Part shown: positions 1-10,019 of the stretch, piece after piece
Layout: every line of letters begins with the position of its first letter
Numbering within the stretch: the first letter of the stretch is position 1
The notes under the pieces: model-generated
Databases searched by the model: none
Told to the model about the DNA's origin: nothing
Seen by the model: only the letters and a program-made list of their open reading frames with translations
Program-made: the position numbers and the translations under genes
NCBI GenBank assembly: GCA_022592445.1
Contig: JABYQR010000071.1
Location: forward strand, 1 to 64,000
Reading direction: 5' to 3'
Origin: Cytidiella melzeri
Lineage: Eukaryota > Basidiomycota > Agaricomycetes > Polyporales > Irpicaceae
Length of the DNA: 64,000 nucleotides

Positions 1-709
1 TAAACGAGACTTTCCCAATTGCTTTGCAACCCCAGTCTAGGAGTTGCCACTCGCGGTCGGCTGTGACAGGTGCGAGCTCGTCAAGTCGGTTAAGGAAGCG
101 ATTGACTTTATTGACGAGGTGGAGTAGCGCGCGACGATGGTCGGGGTCTGCGCAGTTGAGAAGTTCTTGTAGCTCTGTTAAAGCTTGCAAACGGGTACGG
201 ACAGCGGTAAGCTTCGGCCTGAAGATGCCGATGAGGTCAACCGGTGATAACATCTTGAAGTCTATCAGTACCGGTTTGGGTGCAGCGGGAGCGGGAGTGG
301 GCGGAGGAAGTTTGGCAAGTCGCTCAGCGAGAGTCGGCTTGTGAGTTTGAGTGCGAGCACGTTCCTCGGCTGCACGTTCTCCGTATGCTCGGGCAGAAGC
401 GCGAAGTTGTCGATTTTCCTTGTAAGAGGGGACGGTGAGGGTGATGCCTTTGACAGGCGGCTTCTTTGATACGTACTTCGCGACGTTGACGAGGTCTTTG
501 TCAGACCAGCGATGAGGTTGACCGCTCGTACGCTTGGCAGCGAGAGCGTCGAGGAAAGATGGGGGGAGGCACCTCTTGAGCTGAGGCTCGTTCGTAGAGA
601 GGTCCTTGGAAAAACGGGTGCGCGTGTCCCTAGGCACTGAACAACGCAGGGGGTAGAAACGGACGACGTAAGTAGTAGCTCAATGGTATGGAAAGACCGG
701 AGATGTACT
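1..709 (-). CDS. ORF0 of E1 (partial; extra protein upstream of Gag)
   Basis: Partial family A ORF0; about 29 C-terminal residues lie beyond the edge. The body runs from the TG at 636-635 leftwards. The A of the start codon (709) would be supplied by splicing out 708-637 (donor GTACAT, acceptor CAG). The sequence follows ORF0 of E3 and E6 closely, including a Pro/Ala-rich middle and the VLIDFK segment. It differs by having one internal in-frame ATG (K to M near 252), the only ATG in this leader. Function is unknown and the protein resembles no enzyme family I recognise. Confidence 0.65.
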
Positions 710-770
710 CGTCAAACAGGAATAAACTTTTTTAAACGGTGGGAATGGGGGAACCCAGGGTTTCACAACG

Positions 771-780
771 ATCTCGACCT
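771..780 (-). promoter_or_regulatory. E1 self-priming primer-binding site
   Basis: AGGTCGAGAT on the minus strand, two bases inside the LTR, is the exact complement of ATCTCGACCT at the predicted RNA 5' end (986-995). There is no TGG start as expected for tRNA priming. Tf1/sushi elements are known to prime from their own RNA 5' end. Confidence 0.75.
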
Positions 781-782
781 AA

Positions 783-1537
783 TGACACGGAGACAAGGCT
801 CGACGTGACAAACAGGGACACGAAGTGGATGACGACGAAGTGGTGGTGGTAGGCGTGAAGCTCAATACTCTCACCAGCTATAAACCTTATACAGATGTCT
901 AGCCCAGTAAAGACCAAGTTAGTATTCTGACTACCAGCTATGTAGTACAGAGGGGATTTGCTTACCTAGCCCAGTAAAGACCAAGAGGTCGAGATGGGGG
1001 CTAGGAGCGTACATGCAGCAGTATATATAGACTTCAGGGACCTGCGCACAGACCATGTTGAGGGCAGGCTTTGCAAGAAGCCGTGTGAACAAAGAACAAA
1101 AGAACTACCTAAAGGAGAACAATAGCTATTGTCTAGACCTTGCCAAGAACTCTACCCGTGAGAGAATCTATCTAAAAGGAGACCAACTATTGTATTCCAT
1201 TCCCACACCTGTGAGAACATCCTTCCATAAAGAGAACAATAAGGAAAGAACAAAAGGAGTCCATGTGGACGTCATTTATGACATCAAACCCTAGCTATGG
1301 GCTGAACCATGTGTCTGTAGCCATGTGGTCTTACTTAAGCTAAGTCACATGCCAGTGTGACGTAGTAGCAAGTAATGTGACCGTGTGGAGTGTCTAAGCC
1401 ACGTGATACGGGCGCTTAATAGACGTGCAAAGGAGTTTATGCAGAGAAGGTTGCAACTGAGCTGCAGCCCGGAGTTTTACAGATAAAAACAAGAGGTAAA
1501 TTGCGAAAATTAAGGGCTAGTCAGGCCATCCATGACA
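783..1537 (-). repeat. 5' LTR of E1 (family A)
   Basis: The LTR is 755 bp and close to the 759-bp LTRs of E3 and E6. On the minus strand it holds a TATA-type promoter, then the R start ATCTCGACCT (986-995), then an intron-like segment flanked by two copies of a repeat ending TTTACTGGGCTAG. Donor GTAAGC, branch-like ATACTAAC and acceptor CTAG are all visible. Confidence 0.85.
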
Positions 1538-2806
1538 CCAGCAATGTATGTCCAGTTGTGGTAAATTCTACTTCATCTTGGTTCAAAGCATAGTATTTGG
1601 ATGCTAGTTTGTAATCTGCTGTGTACAGTTATGAACAATGGTATCCATGTGTATTCTGTTAATTATCTCTAAATACAGCATCTGCTAAGAAGGTCTCGAT
1701 ATTAGTGAGGAAAGTGTTTGCAACCAATTTAGTTTGTTGCAGCCGTGACTTCCATTCACGGTTGGACACCGGGGTTGCTGTTCCTTCAACAATGTCCTTT
1801 AATCATTTCTGAAACAAGTCCTCTGCCTCCTGAGACCAAAATCCTACATTGAGCCCTGAGTCAAGCCACATTGTCAAGAGCACAACCAAACTCTATGAAG
1901 AGCGAGGAAGTGACGACAAGGGGGGGAGGAACGACGAGCGGACTCGCGTGGACGATGACGACAGGGGTAATGATGATGAGGAAAGAGGGAGATACGACGT
2001 CAAGGGAGTAGCTAACAGTGAGCTAAAGACCAGGTTATATTAGTACTGTGAAGGACTAGGTACAAGGTGGACGTCACCTAAAGACCAGGAGGTAGACTCT
2101 GAGGTCTTTAGGGAGCTACAGGGTGGGTTTATATACATCTCAGACAAGGACCCCTGGTACCGGGTCTGTACTCCTAACACTGCCGTGGGAATGTATGGTG
2201 TGCTATGGTGCGATGTTCTACAATGTTCCAGCACCTTCTATGATCATGTGACCAGTCTGTCACATGCACTTGATCACATGCAGTAGCCATGTACCATCCA
2301 TAAGATAAGATAGGGAAATTGAAAAGGGAGGATAACGAAAATAAAAGGAAAAGAAAGGAAAAAGTGTGCATGGTCGTGACACACATATTGTGTATTAGCC
2401 ACCATGACACAATTGATCCATGGTCTGCTGCTTGTGCTTGGTAATCAAGTCCGTCTATGTATGACCTCATAAATTGACGTCCCACATATGGGTTTGTACA
2501 CGGTATACACCTGAAATGACATACTACTCCTGCAATGTCAGTGTGGTTTCAGTGTATAATCCCGGTTTGCCATTATCCATTTGAGGTGAGCGTGACCCAA
2601 ACGATTGTTGACAGGTAGACCTTCCAGGACGTTGTTTATGCTACATACTCCCCAAGCTAGACGCCACGCAATGCCACCATGAGTAAGTGCCGTTTGTCCA
2701 GCAACATCTTCCAGCAGGTTGTCTCGGACTTGCATGTATGCCTTATAGTCTTCCATTGTGAGATCAGTGTTGTGTGGTTTGACACAAAGTCCTATGTGAG
2801 CGTTGT
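1538..2806. other. Unassigned 1.27-kb spacer between E1 and E2
   Basis: No recognisable gene or repeat family. The stretch 1900-2000 is purine-rich (GA, GAC repeats) and gives a low-complexity Asp/Arg/Glu-rich frame that I do not believe. A small frame on the minus strand (2538-2756) is listed separately. Confidence 0.5.
2538..2756 (-). CDS. Small hypothetical ORF, possible gene fragment
   Basis: A 72-aa frame starting with ATG and lying just outside E2. It has mixed composition, with a Gly-Gly-Ile-x-Trp-Arg-Leu core, unlike the low-complexity shadows nearby. It could be the remnant of a host gene cut by the E2 insertion 50 bp away. I do not recognise the family, and no splice sites were securely placed. 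Confidence 0.25.
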   Translation of the reverse strand: MEDYKAYMQVRDNLLEDVAGQTALTHGGIAWRLAWGVCSINNVLEGLPVNNRLGHAHLKWIMANRDYTLKPH

Positions 2807-3489
2807 TGTCGTGGAGCGACTGCTGCTATACTACTAAACCCTAAACAAGGGTAGAGAAGGGAGGGAGTGGAAGTGGAAGTGGATCTCCAACGACGACAAC
2901 GAGGTCAAAGTCGATGATGAGCAGGCAAGCAGGCTCAAAGGCCGGATACTGGCAGTGCAAATGACGAAGAGGTCAAGATGCAGAACCAGGGAGGGTAAGG
3001 GGTACTATATATACTGTGTCTGGGTGGTCTGTGCACCAGTTCCCACACTAGGGACTGGAGTAACTGTGGGACTGGAGTAACAATAGAACAATAAGGAACC
3101 CGGGTAACTGTCAAGGACCGGAGTAACTGTCAAGGACCGGAGTAACTGTCAAGGACCTGAGTAACTGTCAAGGACCAGGGTACGTAGAACAATAGAACTA
3201 GAACAATACAACAATGGAACAATAAGACCTGGGGGAATCCCTGGGGAATCCCCATCAATGGAAGAGGAACAATAGAACAATAGCCTAGGTTGATCTGGAA
3301 CCGCTCCAGACTGAGTCTAGGGTTTGGATCTGAACTATTGATAAATAAGGCAGGATGTCACGTGACCCGGGTTAGGGTTAGGTCCGGTAACACTCCTAGC
3401 CGGAAAATAAGCGCTCTAGATAGGCGCCTAAGGCTGTAAACTGGTGACATTATTGGAAAAATCCGGTCTCTGTTGGACTATCCATGTCA
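2807..3489 (-). repeat. 3' LTR of E2 (family B, intron-less form)
   Basis: A 683-bp LTR, TGACATGG to CGACA on the minus strand. It lacks the 61-bp intron present in the 5' LTR; the join is exactly donor-to-acceptor. It keeps the TATA box, the ATCTTGACCT R start, the 19-bp AACTGTCAAGGACC-type minisatellite (four units) and two TTAGGG motifs near the U3 start. Confidence 0.9.
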
Positions 3490-3492
3490 TTA

Positions 3493-3502
3493 CCCCCCTC
3501 CT
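3493..3502 (-). other. Polypurine tract of E2
   Basis: AGGAGGGGGG on the minus strand, followed by TAA and then the 3' LTR start. It overlaps the end of the pol region (stop at 3508-3510). The same tract occurs in E3, E4 and, slightly altered, in E5. This is the expected plus-strand DNA primer. Confidence 0.85.
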
Positions 3503-3507
3503 AAAAT

Positions 3508-6500
3508 TCATCGCCTCGATGAACTAAGACCAGGGACTCTACCATCTGCCCACTCGAGGTCAGATGCAATAGCTTCTGTGATGTTCTCCAACGGTTTCCA
3601 AGGAATGGAGTCGAAGAGTGCTTTGGGTAATTTCTGAGGTGCGTTGGTATGTCTGGCGTGGAACTCTGCAATGCTCTCTTTCGCATTGGTCAGATTTACT
3701 GCAGGTTCCCACGTTACATTGCCTTCTCCATAGCCTTTCCATTTGACTAGGTACTGCATCTGCTTCCGATAGATCCGACTGTCTAGGATCTTTTCAACTT
3801 CATAGACCTGTTGATCATCTACTATGATCGGTGCTGGTGGTTCTGGTATGAGGCCGTTTACTTCGTTTCCTCGATACGGAGATAGCCGTTCAACGTTGAT
3901 GTTGTCGTGAATACGATATCCGGATTTGAGTTTGATCCGATACGTATGTTCACCGGTCTTCTGAAGAACTGTGAAGGGACCAAGCTGTCTAGGCCCTAGC
4001 TTGTCAGACTGCTGATGTACTTTGACGTTCTTGGAAGACAACCACACGAGGTCCCCTTCCTTGAAGACTGGAGTAGCTCTACGGGTATATCCGGAAGCTT
4101 CGGCCATCTTTTCCTTAGAGAGACGCGAGGCAGCTTCGGCTTCTGCCCGAACCTGTCTGAGCTTTTCTAGGCGTGCGTCTAGATTTGGCATACGACTTTG
4201 ACGACCAATAGGAATGGTAAAGTCCGGTAGATACCCGTACATGACTTCAAACGGAGAGTGCTGAGTAGATGAGTTGACCCGGGAGTTGATGGCGAATTCA
4301 GCCACTGGGATGTATTCTGCCCAATCATCTTGTCGTTGGTCAACAAAGAGTCGTAGAATCTTTTCTACCTCTTGATTGGTTCTTTCCGTTTGACCATTGG
4401 CCTGAGGGTGGTAGGCGGTAGTCATGGCGCCAGTGATGCCTAGCCGTTTGTACAACGCTTGCATGACACGAGCTGCAAACTGGGGTCCTCTATCGGATAT
4501 AAACTGTCGGGGAATGCCGTGGAGCCTGAACACCTCTCTGATGTGAAGGTCGGCTATACCGTCTGCTGTGACCGTAGACTGAGTTGGAATTACATGTGTT
4601 TGCTTGCTGTACAAGTCTGTGTACACGGCAATCATGTCAAATCCCTTACTACGTGGGAGTGGTCCGACTAAGTCTACACCGACCACCTGCCAAGGTCCGT
4701 CTGGTACTTCGATAGGCTGTATTGGGGCAACCGGGTGCTGTGCTGATTTGGTTCGCTGACACTTGTCACATCCGAGGACGTATTGTTCTACAAATGATGC
4801 CATACGAGGCCACCAATAGTGCCGTGTTACTAGTTCCAGGGTTGCGTGTTTACCAGGGTGTCCTGCTGGTAGTGCATCGTGGCATCGACGTACAATCTCC
4901 TTTCGGACTTCTCGATCTTTGGGAATGTACAGCTTTCCTTTGTAGTACACCAGTCCGCTGTCTTCTTCCCACTCTAGTCCACCATCTGTCAACTTCCGGG
5001 GTCCGTCCTTCTTTAGCTTGGCTAATCCCTGAACCACCTCTGCTTCTCGAAGGCTGATGTCTCTGATTCGAGCTTCCAATGGGTCTGTTTCTAGAGTACT
5101 TGAGGCAGCTATGGTTTGGAAGTATTCGGGTTTCAGCACAACTTGTTCTTTGTTGTCTGATGCATCTAGCACTTCCAAGGTTCTAACTCTGGACAGCGGG
5201 TCACCTTGAGTAAGGGTCTTTCCGGGCTTGTGTGTTAACACAAAGTCAAACCGACTGAGGTACAAAGACCACCGAGCTTGTCGTCTAGACAGGTCCTGGG
5301 CGGTTCTCCAATACTGCAGATTCTGATGATCTGTGATGATCTCAAAGGGCGCAGGTAATCCTTCTAGGTAGTGACGCCAATCTTCGAGAGCTCTGATGAT
5401 AGCGAGCATTTCTCGATCATAGATCTCGTAGTTCCGTTCGGCTTCGGCCATAGACTGAGACCGAAATGCTACAGGGTGCCATTGTCCATCCTCTAGTTTC
5501 TGCAGTAGAACTCCTCCAGTTGCAAAGCCAGACGCATCGACTTCAATACGTGTGGGACGATCAGGTTCCCATGTTACTAGAATAGGTTCCTGAGTGAACG
5601 CATCTTTGAGCATCTGAAAGGCGTTCTGCTGTGCTTCTCCCCATTTCCAAGGTTGGTCTTTCTTGGTGAGATCATGTAGGGGACGGGTATGCCGTGCAAA
5701 GTCCTTGATGAAACGTCGGTAGAAGTTGGCAAATCCAATGAAGCCGCGCACATCACGGAGGTTCTGTGGTACCGGCCAGTTGGTGATAGCTTCTATTTTA
5801 CCCGAGTCCATACGGATCTTTCCGTTACCAATGATTAGACCTAAGTACTCGACTTGTGACTGTTCAAATTCGCATTTCTCGGGACGAAGGTACAGGTCAT
5901 TGGCTTCAAGTCTTGCTAGTACTTCATGGACAAGTTTACGATGTTCCGTGATGTCTGAGCTGAAGATGAGGATGTCATCCAGGTACACAGAGACCTTTCC
6001 TTCCGCGATGAGATCAGCAAAGATGGAGTTCATCATTGCTTGAAACGTGGCTGGAGAATTGGTCATGCCAAACAACATCACCTTAGGCTCGAACAGCCCT
6101 CGGTTTGTCACAAATGCACCCTTCCATTCGTCATTTTCTTTGATCCGAATGTTATGGTAACCCCATCGTACGTCAAACTTAGTGAAGATTTTGGCTTGAC
6201 GAAGTCGATTGGTAATGTCTGATACCAAGGGGAGTGGGTAGCGGTTTTTGATTGTGATGTCATTCAACCGTCGATAATCCTGAACAAGCCGAAGCTTGCC
6301 ATCCTTCTTCTTAACGAAGAATACCGGTGAGGCCATGGGCGACTTGGATGGGACAATATATCCTTTCGCTAGGTTTTCCTCAATAAACTTGTCTAACTCC
6401 GCTTGTTCATTCGGAGACATGGGGTAGACCTTGGATCTGAACATCTTTGGGTTCTCTGTTAGATCAATCGTGTGATCCCAGGGTTGGTGCTCTGGGAGGC

Positions 6501-7322
6501 GCTGTGATGCTTCTTCGGAAAAGACTTTCTGGTGTCTGCGGTATTCTTCTGGAACCATCTGTTCGAACGTCTGTTGCTCTTTGGATTGATGGGCCTTAGC
6601 CGCAATGTCTGTAGAGTACGTATAGCTAGCACAGGACCAAAGCTCTTCTTTGGTGTCCTGAATGATACCGGCTCTGAGCCAGGCTCGTCTCTGCTTTCGA
6701 TTGGCTGTGATAGACTGGAAGGGTTCGAAGTCTTCTTCGGCTTCCAGTTCCATTTCTCCGGTAGCCCAATTGATCTTGGGGTTTGCTTTGCGAAGCCAGG
6801 GTAGGCCTAGAATGCAATCTTCTGGTCCGATGTCCGTGACCAAAAATGTTGCGTTTTCTTTGATAGCCCCAACTTGTAGTTCGAGCTCTGCTCTGTGTGT
6901 GATACGTCCTCCTTGATTTAGAGTCCCATCGATGTTGTGGAGTGGGATCTGCCTTTCTAAGGGGACTGTACGTACTCGGTGCCGGTTGACAAAGTCTTGA
7001 CTCAGGAATAAAGCGGTGGCTCCTGAGTCAATCATAGCTTTGATGCCCTTTTCTCTGAACACTCCTTTGAGCGTAATTGGAACTCGGAAATGCATGCTAA
7101 GCGGGTCTATTTCAGGCACTATGCAAGACGACAAGGTTTCGTAGTAGTTATACATGTCGTTAAATAAAACTGAAGACTGCGAATTGGGCTGCTGTGCGGG
7201 GCGGGTATTTACTACAGGGGCGTTAAAAACTATGTCCGTGGGGGAATCATCATTGTCCTCCACTTCTTCTATGTAGGTCTTTCTAGAGGGACTCGAGGGT
7301 GCGGTTTCACCTGGAGTCCGTT
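3508..7322 (-). CDS. pol: Pol polyprotein of E2 (PR-RT-RNase H-IN-chromodomain), intact
   Basis: An uninterrupted frame of about 1,250-1,270 aa. Domains in order (residues counted from the GTG at 7263): aspartic protease with IDSGAT near 77-82; reverse transcriptase with FDVRWGYHN near 364 and catalytic YLDDIL near 429; RNase H with EVDASG near 575 and the TDHQNL segment; integrase zinc finger with paired CxxC near 831, then the core with SDRGPQF and a Glu in GQTERTN; a GPF-type module (LGPRQLGPF); and a C-terminal chromodomain (VEKILDSR to WEP). This order is that of a chromovirus, Tf1/sushi group. The frame has no ATG near its start and sits -1 to gag, so expression by frameshift at the gag stop is inferred. 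All catalytic residues I looked for are present. Confidence 0.95.
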
Positions 7323-8579
7323 CTAAAAATCCCTTTGATTACCCAGCTGCTTGACTTGGTCCGTGAGCGATGACATCTGCTTCATAATGGCATCGTAGTC
7401 GAACGGACTTGGTGACGAGGAGCTGGCGACGGAGGCGGCGGGTGGATTAGGCAGGGGCCTTGTAGACAAGGACGACGAGGGAGCCGGAGTTGATGGATCA
7501 AACAGAGTATTTGCAGCCACCTTCTGTTGCCTAGGTGGGTACCCAAGGAATCGACTTTGGCAAACCTGCGTCTGATGGTTGCCACCACAATGTCCGCACA
7601 GTTCATGATCATGTTTTCCGTCCTTCTTCTGATGATCCTTCGATCCGCATCCGTAACATCTGCCGTTCATAGCCTTCATGAAGTCGGCGCGTGTTTTTCC
7701 GTTAGGTCCAACCTTGGTAGCATCGATTTCCATGGCATTGGAGTCACGAGGTGCTTGGACGAAGGGAGCCGGGGACGAGGTGGAGACCGGAGTGGTTTTG
7801 AACAGGTTGGGGACCGTTCGACCTTGTTCACGAGCTTTCTCTTGAGCTCGAACACGAAGACGATTGTCAATGTCTGTAGCAACATTGATCAGGTCTACGA
7901 GAGTGACGTGAGGCCTTGCGGTGTGAACCAGCTCATCCTTGATGGTAGTACTCAGGTGTTCGTAGTACCGATCACGAAGGTCTTGTGTCGAGTAGCCGGT
8001 CCTGTCCATGATTTCCCTGAATCGTGCCGTGTATTCCGGAACCGTTTTCTTGCCTTGCCATAGCTCCCTGAGCTTGGCCTTAGCATCCACCATTTCGTCA
8101 ACTGGTTCAAATCGTGCTTTGAACGCCGCCTTGAAATCGTCCCAATCACCATTGAATGCCATTTGATGGCTGGCAATTAAATCCATGTGGGGCGTAGCCC
8201 AAACTGCTGCATCTTCGGTCATAAATGACAAGGCCGACGAGATCCACAGATGGTCTAACCGGGTCTGACCACCTTGGGCATTGTACGGCGACAGCTTCTC
8301 ATTAAACTGTGCGTACATTGAGAAGGCAGCTAGAAAGCGACGCGCGTCACTACTTGCATTGCCCTTGAAACTCGCGGGTTTCTCTACAACCCTTTCCCTT
8401 GACCTGTTGTTGACCGGTTGCTGGTTTTGAACCAGCGCTGTGATGGCTTGTGTCAGCTGTTGCTGACCGAGGAGTAGCGCATGCAGAAGTTGTTCTGCTG
8501 TGGGGGGCGGAGACGGTTCTTGTGCGGGGGCTGGGGTTGCTGCCCTAGAGGCATGCTGAGACACGTTGGTGGAATCCAT
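7323..8579 (-). CDS. gag: Gag of E2
   Basis: 418 aa from the first ATG (8579) after an ATG-free leader of about 1.4 kb. It begins with a Pro/Gln-rich stretch, has a central capsid-like region with a conserved EKPASFKG block and regularly spaced aromatic residues, and a nucleocapsid part with two zinc-knuckle-like motifs: CYGCGSKDH and CGHCGGNHQTQVC (CX2CX3HX4C). A coiled-coil-like tail (LTDQVKQLG) ends the protein. The frame is open upstream of this ATG back to the ORF0 stop, so an N-extended or ORF0-fused form is possible. Homologous to the family A Gag. Confidence 0.88.
   Translation of the reverse strand: MDSTNVSQHASRAATPAPAQEPSPPPTAEQLLHALLLGQQQLTQAITALVQNQQPVNNRSRERVVEKPASFKGNASSDARRFLAAFSMYAQFNEKLSPYNAQGGQTRLDHLWISSALSFMTEDAAVWATPHMDLIASHQMAFNGDWDDFKAAFKARFEPVDEMVDAKAKLRELWQGKKTVPEYTARFREIMDRTGYSTQDLRDRYYEHLSTTIKDELVHTARPHVTLVDLINVATDIDNRLRVRAQEKAREQGRTVPNLFKTTPVSTSSPAPFVQAPRDSNAMEIDATKVGPNGKTRADFMKAMNGRCYGCGSKDHQKKDGKHDHELCGHCGGNHQTQVCQSRFLGYPPRQQKVAANTLFDPSTPAPSSSLSTRPLPNPPAASVASSSSPSPFDYDAIMKQMSSLTDQVKQLGNQRDF
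7325..7329 (-). promoter_or_regulatory. Candidate -1 frameshift site at the E2 gag stop
   Basis: The gag frame ends GAT TTT TAG. Shifting back one base reads TTT TTA GAA and enters pol. The pol frame is closed by TAA 15 bases upstream, so any shift must occur in this short window. Family A has the equivalent GTT TTT TGA. The T-run at the stop is the only feature shared by both windows. Confidence 0.5.
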
Positions 8580-8885
8580 CTGGTATTGCTCCTGTGTGAA
8601 GGTTCGATCGAAGTCTTCTTCAGGCAAGGGTGGGAGGGATTCAAGGATACGAGCTTCTTGCCAATGATGAATGGGTCGATACTGGTTTGCGTATCGACCG
8701 GGATATGCAATACCGTTGTATCGGTTTGGACAGGGCTGAGTTTCACAGGCTTCGTGTCCTTCTTCTGGGTCGTAACACTCGTCTCTGAGGGTACGGTAAT
8801 TGAAAGCGTGTGGGTAGTTCTCACAGGGGAGATGATCTCTAGACCAAACACTACTTCTGGGACTTTGAGAAGCCACACTGTATTT
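8580..8885 (-). other. Open, protein-like segment between ORF0 stop and Gag ATG (family B)
   Basis: About 102 codons in the gag frame with no ATG and no stop. The protein-like sequence (PCENY, YRPIHHWQEAR, LPEEDFDRT) is well preserved in the decayed copy E4. In E4 the Gag Met itself reads ATA. The segment could be translated by readthrough of the ORF0 UAG or from a non-AUG start, or be leader RNA constrained by other signals. Confidence 0.5.
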
Positions 8886-9713
8886 CTAGAATGATACGAA
8901 GTACTCGTCCGACCAAACTCTGTCTAAAGCTTTGAACACTTGTTCGTAATTCCTTCTTAGACCCTTGAAACTGATTCCTCCTATTGCCTTTAAACCCCAA
9001 TCCAGCAGCTGCCACTCACGCTGAGTGATGACAGTGGCTCGGGTTGGTAGCTCCTCCAGAAGCTTTTCTAACTTCTGTTTCTCTTTCTCAAAGTTACGCC
9101 TCGTGCCTTCGTGAAGCTGTTGGTACTTGTTGATGGTGGGTAGAATCGACAGGCGTTGGAGGGTGGTGGTGAGCTTTGGAGTGAAGATTCCTTGAAGGTC
9201 TTCAAGGGTGTGCTTTTGGAAGTCGATGAGAGTTGGCTTTGCGGCTATGAGGGCTGCACCAGGGTTGGTGGCTGGCCGGGCTGGGAAGCGTTCTGCTAAC
9301 GAAGGCTTCTTAGGAAGACTTGCTAAGGCCTCGGCTCGTTCGCGTGCGGTACGGGCAGCGAACTCTTTGGACTCAGCACGGAGTTTCTCAAACTCCTCTG
9401 CAGTGGGGAATCTGTGTGTGGGGGCAGAACCCTTGGGTTTACGGCGACCGACGTAGGAGGCAATAGCCTTGAGCTTCTTCTCCGTGTACTTGTGGCTCTT
9501 GCCCCGTGCGTGCTCTGCGTTGAGTTGATCAAACACGGCCTGGGGCAAGGCGCGATGGATCTTGACTTCTCGACGCGCTTGGTTCAGATCCTTGTGCAAG
9601 GGATCTGGACGAGCGGTGAAACGGGAGTGGGATTCTTTCGGCACTAAGAATCAACCACGGAAAATGAACGAGTCAGCGATCAAGCACGTCAAGACGGACG
9701 GCGATGGCTTACT
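8886..9713 (-). CDS. ORF0 of E2: methionine-free extra protein upstream of gag
   Basis: 252 aa after splicing. The ATG is split: A at 9713, then the 69-bp intron 9712-9644, then TG. The protein has no Met besides the start. Its N-terminal half is basic and Arg/Lys-rich with a long helical stretch (EEFEKLRAESKEFAARTA); the middle has LIDFQKHTLEDLQGIF; the C-terminus has REWQLLDWGLKAIGGISF. Family A ORF0 shares LIDF, GIF-PKLT, REWQLLDWG-KAIG-xSFK-LR-NY, so the gene is conserved between families. It ends in UAG and the gag frame continues in phase. I recognise no enzyme or domain; a matrix-like or RNA-binding role is only a guess. Confidence 0.8.
9644..9712 (-). other. Intron creating the ORF0 start codon (E2)
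   Basis: A 69-bp intron on the minus strand: exon ...GAGA, donor GTAAGC, branch-like GCTGAC, acceptor TTAG, exon TGCCGAAAG. Joining gives ATGCCGAAAG. The same layout is at 34280-34348 (E4), and family A has equivalent introns at 29585-29657 and 61822-61894. Confidence 0.75.
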
Positions 9714-9804
9714 CTCAAACGTAGGGGGGAATAAACTTTTTAAAACTGGGGGGACAGGAAGACTTGATCCAAGCTAAGGGCAGTCGTGCCGGTAGCTGTG
9801 TGGT

Positions 9805-9814
9805 ATCTTGACCT
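9805..9814 (-). promoter_or_regulatory. E2 self-priming primer-binding site
   Basis: AGGTCAAGAT on the minus strand, two bases from the 5' LTR, is complementary to ATCTTGACCT at the R start (10041-10050 on the opposite strand). Family A differs at one position in both partners, so pairing is kept. Confidence 0.78.
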
Positions 9815-9958
9815 AATGTCGTGGAGCGACTGCTGCTATACTACTAAACCCTAAACAAGGGTAGAGAAGGGAGGGAGTGGAAGTGGAAGTGGATCTCCAA
9901 CGACGACAACGAGGTCAAAGTCGATGATGAGCAGGCAAGCAGGCTCAAAGGCCGGATA

Positions 9959-10019
9959 CTGGCAGTGCAAATGACGAAGTTAATAGCATGCTTATACTAG
10001 GTTACATTGAGTAACTCAC
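9959..10019 (-). other. LTR intron of family B (E2 5' LTR)
   Basis: 61 bp, donor GTGAGT, branch-like CTATTAAC, acceptor GCCAG. It is bounded by two copies of a 21-bp direct repeat ending GCACTGCCAG, one just before the donor and one ending at the acceptor. The same segment is missing from the E2 3' LTR and from the solo LTR at 22256. Confidence 0.7.

Larger units (their letters stand above)
1..1537 (-). mobile_element. E1: family A Ty3/Gypsy element, 5' part only
   Basis: This is the 5' end of a minus-strand LTR retrotransposon that runs off the left edge. It has a 755-bp 5' LTR (783-1537), the self-priming site (771-780) and most of ORF0. Layout and sequence match E3 and E6. The outer LTR end reads TGTCATGG on the minus strand and the inner end TGTCA. 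The 5 bp beyond the outer end (1538-1542, ccagc) should be repeated at the other end outside the window if this is a simple insertion. Gag and pol are not visible. Confidence 0.88.

Noticed and set aside
1849..2043. Asp/Arg/Glu-rich plus-strand ORF
   Set aside because: Purine-rich low-complexity DNA; composition explains the open frame.
3372..3386. Internal telomere remnant
   Set aside because: Only two TTAGGG units, and always inside LTR B at the same place.
5726..6043. Antisense frames inside pol, gag and ORF0 of all Gypsy copies
   Set aside because: They lie opposite intact coding frames and recur only because the parent gene is conserved.
7320..7335. HIV-type slippery heptamer in the gag frame
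   Set aside because: The phase is wrong: gag reads GAT TTT TAG, so TTT TTA is the -1 frame, not the gag frame.
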